NCBI GenBank assembly: GCA_010909725.1
Contig: JAACMV010000001.1
Coordinates: 103,653 to 167,652, forward strand
Origin: Picochlorum sp. 'celeri'
Lineage: Eukaryota > Chlorophyta > Trebouxiophyceae
Direction: 5' to 3'
Length of the DNA: 64,000 nucleotides
Of this stretch, positions 1 to 15,800 are shown piece by piece. The notes under the pieces were generated by a model that saw only the letters and a list, made by a program, of their open reading frames with translations, ran no database searches and was not told where the DNA came from. Each line of letters opens with the position of its first letter. Within the stretch, counting starts at the first letter, position 1. Position numbers and translations under genes: made by a program.

Positions 1-3000
1 CTGTGGTCCGCACTGTAGTGTGCGACTCACGAGATCTTGTGTTTCCATGCCCCCATTGGGTCTCTGTGCTTGGGTCCAAAGTCCTTGTGGATTGGGGGCT
101 TCTGCTCCGTGCCCTTGCAATGTACAGACTGCCAAGGTGATGTGCCAGGTCCTGGAGCCGTGGATAGTCGTACAACACGGTGGGCGGTATTTCAATTTGC
201 AACGCAGTAGACAGTTGTTCAGTCGCGCTGACCGACTGTAACGAGTCCAGTTCTCCGGCGATGTTGTCAGACATGCCTAGAGGCGCACCCAACAGTCTCT
301 CAATTGTGTGCGTCACGTACAAAGTCACATCCTCCAAGCTCGAAAATCGGTCTGCACCCCTTTCATCTGCAATCGTGGAAATGTCAAGTTTTGTGCCTGG
401 AGCCCCATCTCGGGACGATGATGGTGCCGAGGCCCCGAACACATCCTGATCATACGCTCCAGCAATAATCAGCCCAGAAGACCGGGCTGGTCCAAGGATG
501 GCCGAGAGCAGTGAAAGGCCCTCCTGTGGCGCGATTGGCCTCATGCCCGTGGAAAACGAATCCGCCGAAAGGCCAGCATGGGCGACCATTCCAATGCCAC
601 TCCACGGTCCCCAGGCAACCGCCGTGACATCCATGCCACATTCTCTCTTCTTGCTGCATATTGCATTCAACTGACGATTTGCGAAGGTATATGCTAGCTG
701 ACCAGCATTACCTATGATGCTACTTATACTGCTGTATCCAAGAGTATACTGCGCCCTGTGAAGGTTTGCATGGTCCAGCATCAAATCCAGGGAGGCACAT
801 TTGGGAGCGGCAGTATGCAGCAAGTCCCCGAGATTTGCTCTGAACAGCATCTTGTCCTGCGGTGCACATACATAGTACCATTAGTGGGTGATCTCAATGG
901 CGAGAGCGGCGTAAACGGCAAGCTTGATGCCGTGCCTCACCTTCAAAACTCCGGATGTGTGATGCATGCCCTGCAGATGGGATGACGATGGGCCTTCTAG
1001 CAATTGAGGCAAGTCAGATGCGAATCTTGCATCAGCCTTGACACATGTTTGCAGTGATAATCTTCCTGTGTCATTTAGGTCTGGTCGAGTGGGCATGCCC
1101 CTCCCAGACCGTATCAAATGCTGCCCGTGGCTCGCCAGCCACTCTGAAACAAGGGTGCCAATGCCTCCAAAGGCTCCGGTGACAACTGCAGTGGCTCCAA
1201 AACTTTGATCCTGAATTTCTGAATGATCCAATGTGGTTTTATGAAGAGTATAATAGGGTTCATACCCTGGAGTGGCCATGACTCTTCCCTGCAGTATGAC
1301 GTCCCCAGCCCCAACAGGAAATTTCACACCTGGCAGGCGTGGGAGCGCAGACAAGGGTGGCACCTCCAAATAGCGCACGGCCGACGTAGAAATCTCTGCA
1401 GATATCACCTTGGCCAATGAGGATGCCAGGGACTGCATGGCGTCGCTCCTCCGGGAATGGTTGTCAGTTCCTCCCATGACAAAGGTGAGAGCATTACACG
1501 GCCAAATACCATCCAGTTTTGCTACTTCCAGTGGGGCGTACCATTCTGTGAATCCCATCTCCATCGAGTTTTCTCCCCTCAAGATACAAGAGTCAATCGA
1601 GGAAACGGGTGTGGATGAAGTCCATCCGGTGTCTACAAGGTACTCGCGAGCGTACAATGATGGCGCAGGCAACCTTTGTTGAGATTCCTCCGAAAGCAGT
1701 GGCACTGTGGAGGATTGTAGTCCTTGAATCGATTGATCTTTGGTTTGCACGGCTACTGTATTATCACCAAAGTCCTTGTGAGATGAGATGAAAGGGTCAG
1801 CAAACCCAGAAATGCAGTGGTACAGGCCCAGTTTAACTGGCACCTGTCTGCGTTGGCCTGTGGGCCAGGCAGCGAGAGCCAAGTGCATAGCAGCATCCAG
1901 TGTGCAAGCAGAAAACGGAACTGATTTCCCGGGAACTGCTGTGCTTGCAGCGTATTTTGGCCCGGTCGCCTGATATCTGAACACGTGAACGCTCTTGGGC
2001 AATCCATCATCCTTGGCGATTCTTCTGACGAGACTGCTGATATTTGCTGCGACAGTCATGGCACGTCTGGTATCGCTCAAAACTATATTTTGTTCCTCCA
2101 TGTGAATGAAGTATGCTGACGTGGTCAAGAAGGCAGGTCTAATGAATGCAACATTTGAAATTGCATGGGAACTGACATCTTCGGAGACACTCTGGAGCGC
2201 TTGGGAGAACATGGACAAGCTTACGGAGCCTGGAAGAATGCTACTACGTCCTACAATGTGATCTTCTATCCAGCAGAGACTCTGTCGGTTTAGGTCTGCC
2301 GAAAATGTCAGCCGATGTGCCGCTGTAGTCACGTGTCTTAACGGAAACATTGGTGCTGGGGGCAACGGCCAGCTTCGTGTTCGATGCCATGGCAGCGTCT
2401 TCCTTGACGAGAATGCCGCGTCATGCCGAACCTCACCTGAAATTGGTACGTCACACATCACGTGTGCATTCACCCCGCTCATTCCGAACGAGTTGGTGCA
2501 ATAGGCTGCCCTCGGTCCAATTTCATCACAAAAGTGAGGAGCTGCTTGTCGGACGAAACGATGGGGCTTTTCTCCTTGCAAGGTCTCAATATAACTGTTT
2601 ATATACCTGAGATGCTTGATTGGTGATAAGAGCCTTCGTTGTATATTGGACAGAGGGAGGAGGAGGCCACAGAGCCCAGCATTACCCTCCGTATGACCCA
2701 TGGCCGCCTGAAAAGGGGGGCAGATACAACAACACAGGTGAGAGCAGCACGCGAAGGAAGAATATTATCACTAAAATACACGAAAATCATCGCATACCTT
2801 TGTAGCCACAAGAGACTGGTATATGCTTTTGTTTTCTTTTGGAAGGGTTTCTGCCAACACTGTCTTCAATGCCCCAAATTCTATCGGGTCACCGAGCACA
2901 GTTCCCGTCCCGTGCAGGGAGACGACCGCTGGTGCCCCATGATTGTAGGAACGAGACTGGACAGAAAGGATTAGGTTTGCCTGGGAGCGTCCGTGAGGGG

Positions 3001-3839
3001 CTGTCAGGCCGCCACTGGCTCCATTGTGAGACACGTTGCTCCCAAGAACCACAATCCCATCTTCCAAACCCACAGGTGCCATGCATATCGTGCACCCAGA
3101 TTCCGACCTGCCGTACCCATCGGCTGTAGAGTCGGCGGTTTTGCACCTGCCGACCGGAGAGAGGGCTTTTATCAAACAGATCCTTGCTGTGGTCTGAGGG
3201 CTGAGCATCAGGTTGATGCCATGGGCAAGAGAGTGTGCTCCATTCTCTTCTGCTGCAGAGAGGTACCCCAAATGGGCTGCCACGAGGCTGCTAGAGCACG
3301 CCGTGTCGATAGCTGCCGCCTTACCCTGAACTCTGTGGTGGTAGCTTATGCGCCCTACCATGAACGACATTCCATTGGTTGTTATGCTAGATGGGACTTC
3401 GTCTGCTATACTTGTTGGGCCCAACACCGCGTCTAAATACTCATTGTACATAACACCGACAAAGTTCGATGTATAAGGATGCAGCTTCACCTTAGATCGC
3501 ACTTCTTGAGACAATTCCATGAGAATACGAATCTGAGGGTCTAACGTGAGACTCTCTTGAGGAGAGAGACCGAAGAAATGGCCCTCAAAATGATCAACCC
3601 TCTCCAGCCAGCAGCCAAATCTTACATACATCTTACCCAATGTCGATGCAGGCGAGAAGTGTTCGTCGATGTCCCATCTCGACGGAGGTGTGGTGCTCTG
3701 GAAATCATCGGCTTCTGCCCATACCGTCTCTATCGCCCCCGACATGCGTCCAGTAGGATAGCGATGGGCCTGCGCCACAATTTCTATGGGCTTCTCCATC
3801 TCGTTTTTACTTAGAACTGTTGCGATTGATGCTGCTCTA
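1..3839 (-). other. PKS module 6: KS - DH - KR - ACP
   Basis: KS6 (about 3800-2470) has DPQIR, TACSSS and HGTGTVLGDP; removal of intron 2708-2797 joins LVATK to AAMGHTEGNAG, restoring the catalytic Lys/His stretch. DH6 has HIVGRSSILPG (Gly shifted by one) and DAAMH. KR6 is rebuilt by removing intron 857-940, which joins TSGVLK to DKMLF; it continues with GNAGQLAYTFAN and WGPWSGIGM. ACP7 has GELDSLQS near 245, followed by a Ser/Thr/Arg-rich linker still open at base 1. More modules or a release domain must lie to the left. Confidence 0.8.
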
Positions 3840-6800
3840 TTGGGTGCGACGATGTCATGCCTGCGTGAGGTCTCTGCGACGATAAATTCACTCAGATCCT
3901 TGACCGTTGGGTAGTCAAATACCACAGTGCTGGTGACCCCGACATGAAATTCGTTATTTAGAGCTTCTGCAAACTCTGCTGTTAGCAAGGAGCTCAACCC
4001 ATGGTCCACAAATCTGGATGATTCTCTCAGCTCTTCGCTGCTCGCAGCGATGAGACTGGTGGCGATTCGAATCACGGTGGCCATGATGACGGCGCCTGTT
4101 TGCTGCTCTGCTATTGCAGGGCCATTGCGTTGTCCTACTGTGTCGTCTCCTTTGCGATCAAAGAAAGATGACCTGTTTTGATCAAAACAACAATATATAT
4201 GATAGCCTTGTGCAACAGTACGTGTGTGGTGTATCACCAGATTTTGAAGAATGGACAGCCCGTCAAGTGGCGAGAGCATTGCCACCCCCTGCTGCAGGAG
4301 GCTCCTCTGAATTTCGGATGTCACCATCCCCTCTTTGATCTGCCATGGACCCCAGTGAATTACGGATGATAATATACCCCCGTTGGAAAGCCTCGAAGCA
4401 ACATCTTCGAGGGCCGAGTTGGCGAGAATATAGGAGGTTTGTCCTACGTTACCAAACACGGCAGCAATGGATCCGAAAAACAGATACCCTCTCGCTCCAA
4501 GTCTCTCACCGCTTTCCGTCTGTCGTATAGATCCGTAGTATTTGGGCGAGAAAACTCGCCTGAACTTGTCAATGCGTATATCTCTGATGAGTTGGTCATG
4601 GAGCACACCAGCTGCATGCATCGTATAATGGCCGGGAAAAATCTCTCTCATACAGCCAGTGTCGGGCTCGCTAACATCGTTCATCAAGATTTGAATCAAA
4701 ACTGGAGCGCCATGGTGGTTCGAACGTGGGCTTGATTTTCCATATCCCCTCCTAGAAAAGCACACAGTGCCGATCCCCTGGAAAGACAGCCACTGTTGCA
4801 CAGCCGTGCCAATGCCTCCAGCTCCACCTGTTATAATCACATCAAATTTCGAATATGAGCTGCTCAGAGTATTGTCTGAATCCTCGGGGACGTCAATCAT
4901 TGCACGGGTGCTGGGTTCGTTAGATTGAAGTCTCTCAAATCCAGGCAGCTCCTTAATACTGCCGAGGGCGGCCGAGTTGACTCCACCGCCATTTTTTTTG
5001 CAACAAATATGACAAACTGTTGCTGGATCGGAAGGGAGAATCGAGGTATGTGACCAGACTCTATGGCCATTAGTCTGCAAGGCCTGGAGAATGGTGCACA
5101 TCTGTGCTGATAAGCTTGCAGCAGGGGCCCCACGTGGCGTCATCAACGACGTAGGATTCGAATACGATTGAACTCTGTAATAAAACGGTTCCAGGACTCG
5201 TGTCTCCAGAGAAAGTAACAGAGGCTGGCTCTTTGCACGCTTGGTTTGATGAATCCTTCTGAGTGCCATGTTATGGGCTCGAAGGTGCAGAAGTTCACCT
5301 TCTTCGCATCGCAAAGCCGAGGAAATAAACTTGACCCCATCAAAAGATGGAGTCGGTAACTGACGAAGGCTTGCATACCCTATATGACGATGCCAGTCCT
5401 TTGCAGTGTCTTGCTGAAATACATTCAAGGTACTTGGGATATGCAGGTCCTCTGGGGTCGATTGCGTTGCTGCCAAAAGGTGCCAATTGGAATCTAAAGA
5501 GTGTACGAACTCAGTACATCGACTGTCGATGAGGCCATACGAAGTGGAGTCGGGACGAGCCGCTAGAATGATACCTCCTACTCTCGTTTTGGATGTCCTA
5601 TTTCCCCCAGCATCGAGGTGGTATGATTCCCCTCGCAGCACGCTCCTCCTGCAGCATCAAGGCATCGTGTGAAGTCACATCAGGAGCTTGCAATCACATG
5701 CAAGTAGTATTGATACACAATTCGTACTTCGTAAGGCGTGCCACTTGTGCCGAACACAGTTCCGTAATCACATGATCACGCTCCTCTGTTACCGATACTC
5801 GCCCTGCACGGACCTTCACGACCATGTCGATCGCTTTCCTTGCCGAGAGAAGTTTCACGTTTTTGAAATTGAGATTGCTTAGAAGCGTTAGGCCGTCGTC
5901 GTATCTCAGTGAATCGACGGCTGTTTGGACGAGATGAATGACTCCGGCAGCAGGCAATGTCGATCTTCCGTTTACCACGTGATCCATCAGCTTAAGCGCA
6001 GGTGCTGCGTTTCCGCACATGAAAGCGGGCTCATTGTGTTTGTTCAAGAGAATCCTGGCGACCAGTCTGTGGCACTTGGGTCCTGCAATGTCTGCTTGCT
6101 GACTGAGGAGATTCAGGCCTTCATCTGCTGAATCAAGTCCACCATCTCCAGGCTGAACTGGCTCTCTGTCCACAAATGCACATGCATTAGTTCCCTGAAA
6201 CGCAAACGCACTGATTGAGCATATCCCGGTCTGATCCTGGTGCACGTATGGCTCACTCTCCCTGGGGGCATGGAGAGTGCTCTCCTTTTTGAAGGCCGCC
6301 GTCATGTGTGGGTTCAAGTACCGAAGGTTGACTATGTTCTGTGTGCTCGAGTTGCTGGTCACTCCGAGAGCACATAGAAGGCCGACGAGGCCCGATGCTG
6401 TTTCGGCATGACCGTACCTTGCTTTTGAGGAAGCCAGGGTGAGAGGAATGCCTCTGGTGGAGAACTTTTGCTGGAGGGAGGAAATCTCTATTGGATCGCC
6501 CAGTGGTGTCCCCGTGCCATGCATTCCAGCCACATGGACTTGAATGGGAGTGATCCTACCATTCAAGAGACCTTGATGCAAAACCTGCTCCTGACTTGGA
6601 CCATGTGGGGCTGTCAATGACGAGGAGGCCCCATCCTGATTTACCGCGGAGGAGATAATGACTCCCTGGGAGAGTATAACCCCTGCACTAGTGGAAGTAT
6701 GGAGCTGTCGAGGCCTCAATTTCATGACCAAGCAGGCCTCTGATCTGCCATAGCCATCAGCCGAGGCATCTAGCGTTTTGCACCTGCCGTCTCTTGCTAG

Positions 6801-9800
6801 CATTGAGCTGGACGCCAGCATCATGCTTGTTCGTACGCTCATCGGCAGGCTCACTCCACACAAAATTCCCTCTGTGGACTCCTTTTGAGAGACTATATCT
6901 TCAATTACCTTGAGGGCTACGAGAGAACTAGAGCATGCCGTGTCAATAGATAAGGATGGCCCCTTATAATCAAAGGTGTATGAAACTCTTCCAGCTGCTG
7001 CACTGGCAGCTCTCGACGTGGACACCATGCCATTGCCTTGCAAGATTAAATTGTGAGTCGAGTAAATAGTCTCCCAAGGATCTTCGAGGCGTGCAATACC
7101 CACTGCAACGCACGTGTCTTGCCTGGCCTGCTGCCCTCTGCAGGACACGACCCCCTCCAAGAGGCATCGCTGCTGTGGATCGATGATCTTGGCTTCTCCT
7201 AGAGACATCCTGAACAGCGAAATATCAAAAGTCTCAACTCTAATCGAAGGAAGAAACCCCCCGAAACGAATAAAGTTAGAGAGTTTAAAGGTTGACTGTG
7301 TCGCGTCCCAGTCCCACCGGTCGAACGGCACCACTCGTCCAGCGTCCCCGTGTCCCTCCACCTCTGGAAGCAGCGAATAAACCCCAACAATGCTGAGGCC
7401 TCTTTTGGATTGCGGGGATCTGGTTGGAGAGTCTGTAGGGCCGAAATTTGTCCTCGGTGCGCGTATGACTGGGCATTTCATGGCAAATATCTGGTCTGCC
7501 ATGCTCTGCATGGTTGGATGGTCAAACGGGAAAGTCGACGAGATTTCGATAGCAAATGTTTTCGATAAAGTCGTCACAAGTTGAATAGATCCTGGAAAGA
7601 AGAAAGTGTGGTCAAGGAAGGGGCCTGTGAGATCAGAAGACATGTGTGGGATAAAAATCAGAGAAATTGCCATACCTAGAGAATCCAGTCCGGAGGCCAT
7701 CAGTGGAGCAGAGGGGTCCAGATGCCTTTCTAAAAGTGAAGAAATTATCGATCGAATCTCTCTACCAATAAATTCTCTTGAAAAATATGTTGTGTTGCGC
7801 TTTGTGGAGGATGATTCGGGTAGTCTCGCACGGTACAATTGTTGGTCCCCGTCGTTCTTGTTGCTCGTTGCCAATTGCTGGTCGAGCTCCATTTGCGACG
7901 AGACACAGACATAACGAGAGAGATGGGACGCTAGTCGACTGCTCACAAAGTGCTGAATCATAAACATTCCATATTTTGGATTTATAAGGGACAGCCCTGC
8001 CGACTCAAGGACCGAGGCGTTGAGGTTTGCTGCCATCCCTCCTCCAGCCCATGGTCCCCAGTTGATGACAAAACTGCCGTGTCCCTGCATCGTCCAACTC
8101 ATCGTGAGACCGCCATCAATCGCAGGGAAAGTAAATAAAGAATAAAAGACGTACAGCTTGGCTGAACTTTTGCGAAGAAATGTCGAGGACTTTGTTTGCA
8201 CTGCAGTAGTTTGCCTGCCCAATGTTGCCAAATACGGAGGATATGCTGCTGAATAATACGATCCTGGACAAAGGTTCGTTCCTCGCAATATTCTGAAGTA
8301 TCTGAATTGGTGAAGATTTTGCAGCGAAGACTTCTCTTGCTTGTCCGAGAGTTTGATCGAGAAGCAAGGCATCTTGCAGGATCCCGCTGGAATGCACAAT
8401 TCCATCGACCGACTTTTGATTTCGCTTGAAGTATTCTCTCAAGCCATCTGCTTGGGATATGCTCGCAATTTGCATTGATACGCTTCCATGTGCATCCCGT
8501 AGGGTTGTTGGGCAAGACTTTGCAGTTCTCGTTGGAACGGCAATATTACAGCCTCTCGAAACAAGAAGAGAGATTGTGAGCATACCCAAGGCTCCAAGAC
8601 CTCCGGTGACGAGCCATGTTCCGCTCGTCTCATCATCTCTCTTGTTCCTCCAGATTATTTTGCCAATGTTATTGGGTGATTTGAATCTAAGAAGAGCCTG
8701 GCGAAGGCGAGTAAGAGGCATCGTGGTGCATGGACATGGTCGAATCTCCCCGAGCGCAACAAGTTTTGCTATTTGTTGCAAGTCTTGTTTCAGGGCCTTG
8801 GATGGCATGATATCCACCGCAACAGTGTGGTGTGAAATATCATTGCGCTCTTGCAGCATCCTATGAGCACTAAAGATCTGCCGCTTCGACACCTCAACAA
8901 AGGTTCCACCCACCTGCAACAACGAGCAGGAGGCGGCAACCATTCCTAGCGATGTCAGGGTATTGACCACGCTCTTAATTGAGAGGGACGGACGTGTTGT
9001 GATTTCTTCGACGAATTCAGTAGTTCTACTATTGAATGTATGATTGCATCGTGCACGCAAGAAGCATCGTCTCAGTGGCGTGCTTGCTGTGGCCACAACA
9101 GACATTCCAGATGCCCTTGCCATATCCGTCATCGCAATCCCGAATCCACCAGCTGCGGATTGAATCAAAAGGCTACCTTCTCCAGATGTGGTTGCCAAAC
9201 ATTTCAGGCAAGCCATTGCAGTCAGGTATATCGTGGGCATGCCCGATGCCTCTTCGTGTGAAATGCTTGGTGGGATATGGGAGATGGTATCGGGATCGAC
9301 ATTGATTTCCTGGTGAAATGTGCCAAAAGTCTGTCCGAAAATGGCATCACCTCGTTTAAAATCAGCGAAACGGGAAGAGGAGACGAAGCCCGCGAAATCA
9401 CTGCCGATATCCGTAGACTCGCTTGGGTACATGCCCAGGGCCATCAAAAGATCGCGGAAATTCAAGCCAACCGCGGAAAGATTGACTGATATTCCTTGCT
9501 TCATATTATCACATCCAGAAAAATGGTTCAAGTCCTTACCGAGGGATGTTTTGGTTCCGGAATCAGGCAGAGCATCATGGAGGAGCTGATCTGGGAAATA
9601 TGTTTCTGGGTGCCAATACTGACCAATAAAGGTAGATTTGTATTCCACTCGTGCATCTTCAAGCTGGTATGCCTTATGAGATACTGTGCCATGATCCAAA
9701 GATGTTGTTTGTGCTTTTAAATCGGAGTACCTTGTCATGACTGCCGAACCAAGTTGCTCCTTGCTGAATGTTTGCATAGTTGCCTCCTGAACAGCGGTAT

Positions 9801-12800
9801 CCTCTGCGTCTTTTGATCTTTGCGAACAAAGAGACCTCTCTCGCGGTGCTAGTAGATGAATATGATGGCCAATAGAGCCCCGGAGAATAGACATTGACTG
9901 CTGAAATGCGCCAACGACAGGGTGCTTAGCATCACGCAATGGCAGTACACTGATGCGACCATCTATGACGAATCGGTTGCCAGAAGCCGCTCGTGAGTTC
10001 TCCCACTCTTGAGGAGTTGGACAAGAGGCATTGTATATCTCGGCGTACATTTTCTCAGGGGGTTGGCGTCCAGCATTGTTGGCTCCCTGAATCACTGCTT
10101 TTCCCACGAGGGAATGACTCTCAATGCTGATTGTATTTGCAGTGACGCCCAGTGATAGTGCCCCTGTCGACTTCCGATTCTCTGTATTTGAAGGTAAGGT
10201 AGAAATACAGGCAGGTGGATTGAAGACTTGTCTGTCGAGGAAAAATTTCATGGCTACTGGAATATGCATCGCCTTGCTGTCAATTGCTCCCAAATGCAAC
10301 ATTGCGTCCGTGGGCAAGGCGATCCATAGTGGATGGCCGCGATACGAAGTTTCAGACGAAGAATTAGAGATGTACGAGGCTGTATCGGATGTGGTATGCG
10401 AGAATGGTACAGGCCATGGCGGTGATGGGGCCTTCGTACTGATGCCCCCACTCTGTGCCAGGGTTTGAACACAGTCCATGGTGCATGCGCACCTCACGCC
10501 TCTCTTACTCACATTGATCCTTCCCTTATCTTCGATAGTCAATTTAATACCAGGAAGATCATCAAATAGGCAACCGACATTCCACGAGATGTTGGACAGC
10601 GGCTGAAGGCCATTTTGACTGAGCAAGGCCAATGCTTCCTTGGCGAGCTCAATGAATAATGTTCCAGGAAGAAGCTGCTGCTTATTCACCCAGTGATCTC
10701 TTAGAAATGAAGCTTTCATTGATATATGGGGTAGCACGTGGAATTCATTGCTGCTCTCGCCAGTTCGGAGGACGTGCTGGGTCCAACCGACTGGTGACAT
10801 CCAACCCATTTCCACATCACGTGAGGATGGATGATCTGCCGCCCCGGTTGAATGCAGCATAATTGCATGTGAGTTCACTCCCGTCATTCCAAATGAGTTA
10901 GACCCTGTATTATTTGATCAAAAAGGGATCATCGGTGTAAGTTGATATAAACTAGAGGGTCGGGGTTGCTGTATCACGTACCAGAATATGCAGGTGTCTC
11001 GCATGAATGGGGGCGTAATGTACGGGTCACAGATGCTGTACCAGGGATGAGAGCTATCATAGGATTTAGCGAGCGTAAATTATGGATGGGCATCAGTTGC
11101 TGCGACTGCATCGCAGCGAGTGCTGCTAAAATATTTGTCAAGCCAGCCGAGCCTTCTGTGTGGCCAACGGACGACTTTGGTGATTGCAACGCAACAGGTC
11201 CGCATTCCCCAGATTCTTTCAGCGCTTGCTGCAGCGCTCGTATCTCAATTGGATCCCCAAGACTCGTACCTGTTCCGTGCAAGAAGAGCCCCGAAACGGG
11301 GACATTGCCGCATCGCTCTTGGGCCTGCCGGATGACATCCACCTGAGAAGGACCATGCGGCGCTGTTAGCGATGATCTTATTCCCACTGTGTTAATTGCT
11401 GTTCCAACGACCAGATTAGCAGTGCTATTTTGATCGGAGGAACTCAGGTGCAAGGACGTGAAGGCCTCTCCACGACCATACCCATCTGCTGCTGCATCAA
11501 AAGTCTTGCATCTGCCATCGGGACTCAGCGCCTTGAGAGCTTCAATTTTAGTCCATGTCTGGTCTTCCAAGAAACTGTTGACTCCCAAAATGACTGCATC
11601 AACACAGTCAGATGATTGCATGCCCTGATTGGCAGTGTGCAACGCCACCAAACTGCTTGAACAGGCGGTATCAATCGGGATGCTGGGCCCATTTAATTCG
11701 AACAGATAGGAGGTATAACCGACTGCAAATGCCGCAGAGTTTCCTGTTACTGAAGATGCCAGATATTGCGAAGCATATCCATCTCGCTGCAAGCGGTGGA
11801 AATTTTCATGCGACCACATCCATCCCAAGTACACTCCGCAATTGCGCTGCACTGCCTCCTTTCGTCCAAACAATTCTTTCGTCAACGTTAGCATCCAGCG
11901 TATATTCGGATCAAGACCTACTACTGTCGTCTTCGGCAGTTTGAAAAGATCGCTGTCAAACGCAAAGATGTCTCTCTTGGATAGAGTCGATGCAAAAACT
12001 TCAGAGTGTACATCCGGCGAGTTTCGCAGCGTGGGACCAGCACAGTCGTGTCCAAATGATAGTCTCTCCCCTTGAAGATCATCGGCGCCTGCAAATAGTG
12101 AGGCTGTACACACTATTTGGATCCTTTTGGTGAGTTGTCCAACTGGAGTGATTCTGACTGCTGTGTGCTCCTCGAGCCCATCTATTTCTAATTTTTCTTT
12201 GATATAGGCCACCATATCGTCGAAGTAAACATAGTCATACATAAAGGTAGCAGGAAAATGCACATGGAATTGTTTTTCCAGGGATTGCAAGAGCTCCACA
12301 GAAGAGACAGAATCAAAGCCCAATTGAAGAACCGGAGCACTCAAGTCCAAGTCATCCTCTTCGGTGTCAACGTGTTGGGACAGTAATAGCTGAAGTTTCC
12401 GAGGAATGTTGTACTCCGGGTACTGATTTACCCTGTCAACCTCATTCGGTCTCGAGATCTCCCGGCCACCAAAGTCTTGATGGGATTTGATGCCTCTCAG
12501 TAGATGCCTTAATTGGGGCTGCGACGCCAGATATTTCTCAAGTAGATCGGTGTGAATCTTGCAAATCATCGCGATGGGTATATGGTGCCTCTTTTGGAGA
12601 CTGAGTAACGCTTCGAGCCGCTCCAAGCCCTCGACAGGAGTGATGCTTGAGACTCCAATTGAGGACAGGCGTTTCAACGCGGCTGTATGAAGCCCTCTCG
12701 CCATGCCAATGCCATCCCACAAACCCCACTGAATACTGTGAGATGGCAAACCGCTGTCAGAGCACTGGCATACCGCCGCGTCCAAGGCCTGGTTTGCAGC

Positions 12801-15800
12801 TGCGTAGGCGGCTTGACCGATGGACCCAAAAGAACTGGCAATGCTAGAAAAGGCGCACACGTACATCCGGGGGGAACCATGTGAGTAATGGTTGATGAGA
12901 TCGAATGAGTTCCTTTTTGCGGCCAAAGTCGCCCGGAGGCCCTCCAAGTCCATACTGCGAATCAATCCATCACGCAGACATCCTGAGGTGTGCATGATCC
13001 CATACCCGAGCGTGGCATCGCACAGCAGAAACTGGACATCCTCAGCATGCGATACATCTGCTTTAGTGATTTCTATTCCTTTGCTCAATGGTAACGATTC
13101 AGTCACGCCGTGTCGGGAGCAAGAACGAATGTCAGAGCCCATTGTGGCAAAATATTGAGCTAGAAGAATGCCAATACCTCCTAATGAGGATAAAATGGTT
13201 CCGCCTTGTATCCCGGGAGTCTTAGCAGTCTGATTTGGTATGGGGTATTGCAGCGATGACTGGACAGGGACATTGTCAAACGGCACGAATTGTCTTGAGG
13301 TCATCTCTCCACTCAAGGGCTGCACCAGCCCTTGGTTAGCTTCGGAATTGTAAACTCGTTGTAAGCAAGCTCCCAGTGGATATTGATTTATAAACTGTCT
13401 ATCATTGGAGGGATATTGATAGGAGAGAAAGACGGAATCATCATCCTTTGTTGCGATGCCTCCATACAGCATCTCCAAACTTGTTGAAACCAATCGAAGT
13501 GGTTCGGGATCGCTCGCCTGATAGAATGGCGCGATTGTCTGCTTTATTCTGGCTCCTGGTTGCAAAACTTTGAAACCAGGAGTGGATTGCCAGATGGATT
13601 CTTGGCGCATCAGATCACCCTGTGTGCGTTTTACTTTCATTTGCCTGGATTTGAAATGCTCCCTCCTTCCAAGGCCATGGTACATGCTCTGGTCTCGGTA
13701 CTCTATTGAGCTTTCAGCACTCGAAAAAAAGTTACTTTTAGTCATATTGAATGATGGATCGGCACCGAAATGGATTGATCCGCATGATACTGGTATTCTG
13801 CAATCAGTCTGATGAATTGCGCCTAGGTGGAACGAGGCATCAAGAATGGGAGCAACGTGCCGCCCACCCGCCGAGATCAGCGCAACACATTTCTCCGTAA
13901 TTTTTGCAGAGAAAAAGTTTTGCATCACGTGGCTTTGGAGGCTCGAGCGGGATGCCCCGGATGTCCATCCCGTGCGGCAGCACAAAGATTCTACCCGGGA
14001 CGACGAGAATTCCAAACCACTGGTTGCACGGTCCAGAATCGCAAGAGAGCCCTCAGCAAAATCGTGACGTACGAGCAATCGAAGATTATTGCTCATCAGA
14101 CAAGGCCTATAGAAGATAAAAGTATTCATACCCCACTCGCATTTTGTGGTCGTTGTCTGCAGCAAAGTTTGAAAGCAAATATATATCTGTAAAGATGCTG
14201 GGATTATACTACGGCCTGCACAACCAAAATGTTTTGCAACTAAATATTGAGCGGAATGGAAAGAAAAATACCATCGAGCGGTGGTACAAAAGCAGTGTTT
14301 TACCTGTGATCTGATGATTCATCATGACTTGCACAGTAGAGCTTGATGCGTTGTACTCAAACAGATCCAATGCATGTTGCACCTCATGTCCGAGGAACTC
14401 GAGGGACTCCGAAACAAAAAGTCTAAAAGAATACATGCGATCCTTTAACAGCGTCTCGTGTTGCCGACCCGGCGTAAAGACCTGCGTGCCTGAAAGTATT
14501 GCATGCGCATTCGTACCACTCATCCCAAATGAGCTGCTTCCAGAGACGGTCTCGCCGGCTATTGTCGCACGTTCTGGCGCGTGCTCGCGACTTGGTACAA
14601 GTTTCCCACTCTTCAGGGTGTTCTGAACTAGCGGGTTCATCGAGCGCAGCGTTTGAATTGATGCGGTTGACTTTCTGCATGCAGTATACACAGAAAGCAG
14701 AACACCAACTGTCCCTGCAGCACCTTCGCAATGCCCCAGAAGCGCCTTGACAGCTGCTATGTGGGTCGGGGAGACACTTGGTCCCTGCAAAAGATTATGC
14801 AGTGCCTGAGACTCAATTGGATCTCCCAACAAGGTGCCAGTTCCGTGAATTACGACCTGATCAAGGTCATCACTCGTGAGCCCCCCTTTGGATAAGCATG
14901 AGCGGAGAAGAGCCTCTTGGCTTGGTCCGTTTGGGGCAGTCATTGAAATACTCCTCCCATCTTGGTTGACTGCAGTTGCTCTGATGGAAGCCAGAGTGTT
15001 CTCATTATGGTCTGCCGACAAGTTAAGAGACACTATCCCCTCTCCGCGCCCATATCCATCTGCAGTTGCATCGAGGCTCAGGCATCGTCCATATCTGGAC
15101 AGGGCTCCGAGTTGACAGACCATCGCTGTTGTGCCTGGACAGATGATAACATTTGTTCCGCAAGCCACAGAATGGCGTACTTGCCTGTTCAATATTGCGT
15201 GATACGCGCTGTCGACAGCGACCAGGCTGCTTGAACAGGCCGTATCGATGCCTGCACAAGGGCCTTGCATGTCGAATGTATAGGCAATCCTCCCACACAA
15301 GTAGGGCGCCCCGTTACCAATGATAGCTGCTGCATCGATTCCCGAGGCAGCACCTTGGATAATCCTCAAATAGTCGTAGAACATGCACCCAACAAAGACT
15401 CCATAAGTTGTATCTCGGAGGCGATCCTTTATTCTAGGATAGTGAATAGCATTTGCTGTAGTATGCAGCAGAGATCTCAGTTGAGGATCTGTTTGTCTGG
15501 CTTCATTAGCTTTTAATCCATAAAAGTCCTGGTCAAATGCCCATATATTGGGGACGAATGCACCAATACCCGTGTACGCTGTCGTGCCACCCGTTGACAG
15601 TGAAAAGTGTCGCTCAAAATCCCACCTGTCCTTTGGGAGCACACTATGAAGATCCGTGGATGAAGGCACCAAATTAACAAATTCCTCAATCAAGCTCAGG
15701 CCTATCTTTGGAAGGATTTGAGATGTGCCGCAAATGGATACCTTGCGGTCCTTCTCTTCCCCATTATCCACATGAAGGACATGTGATACACGGATCTCCA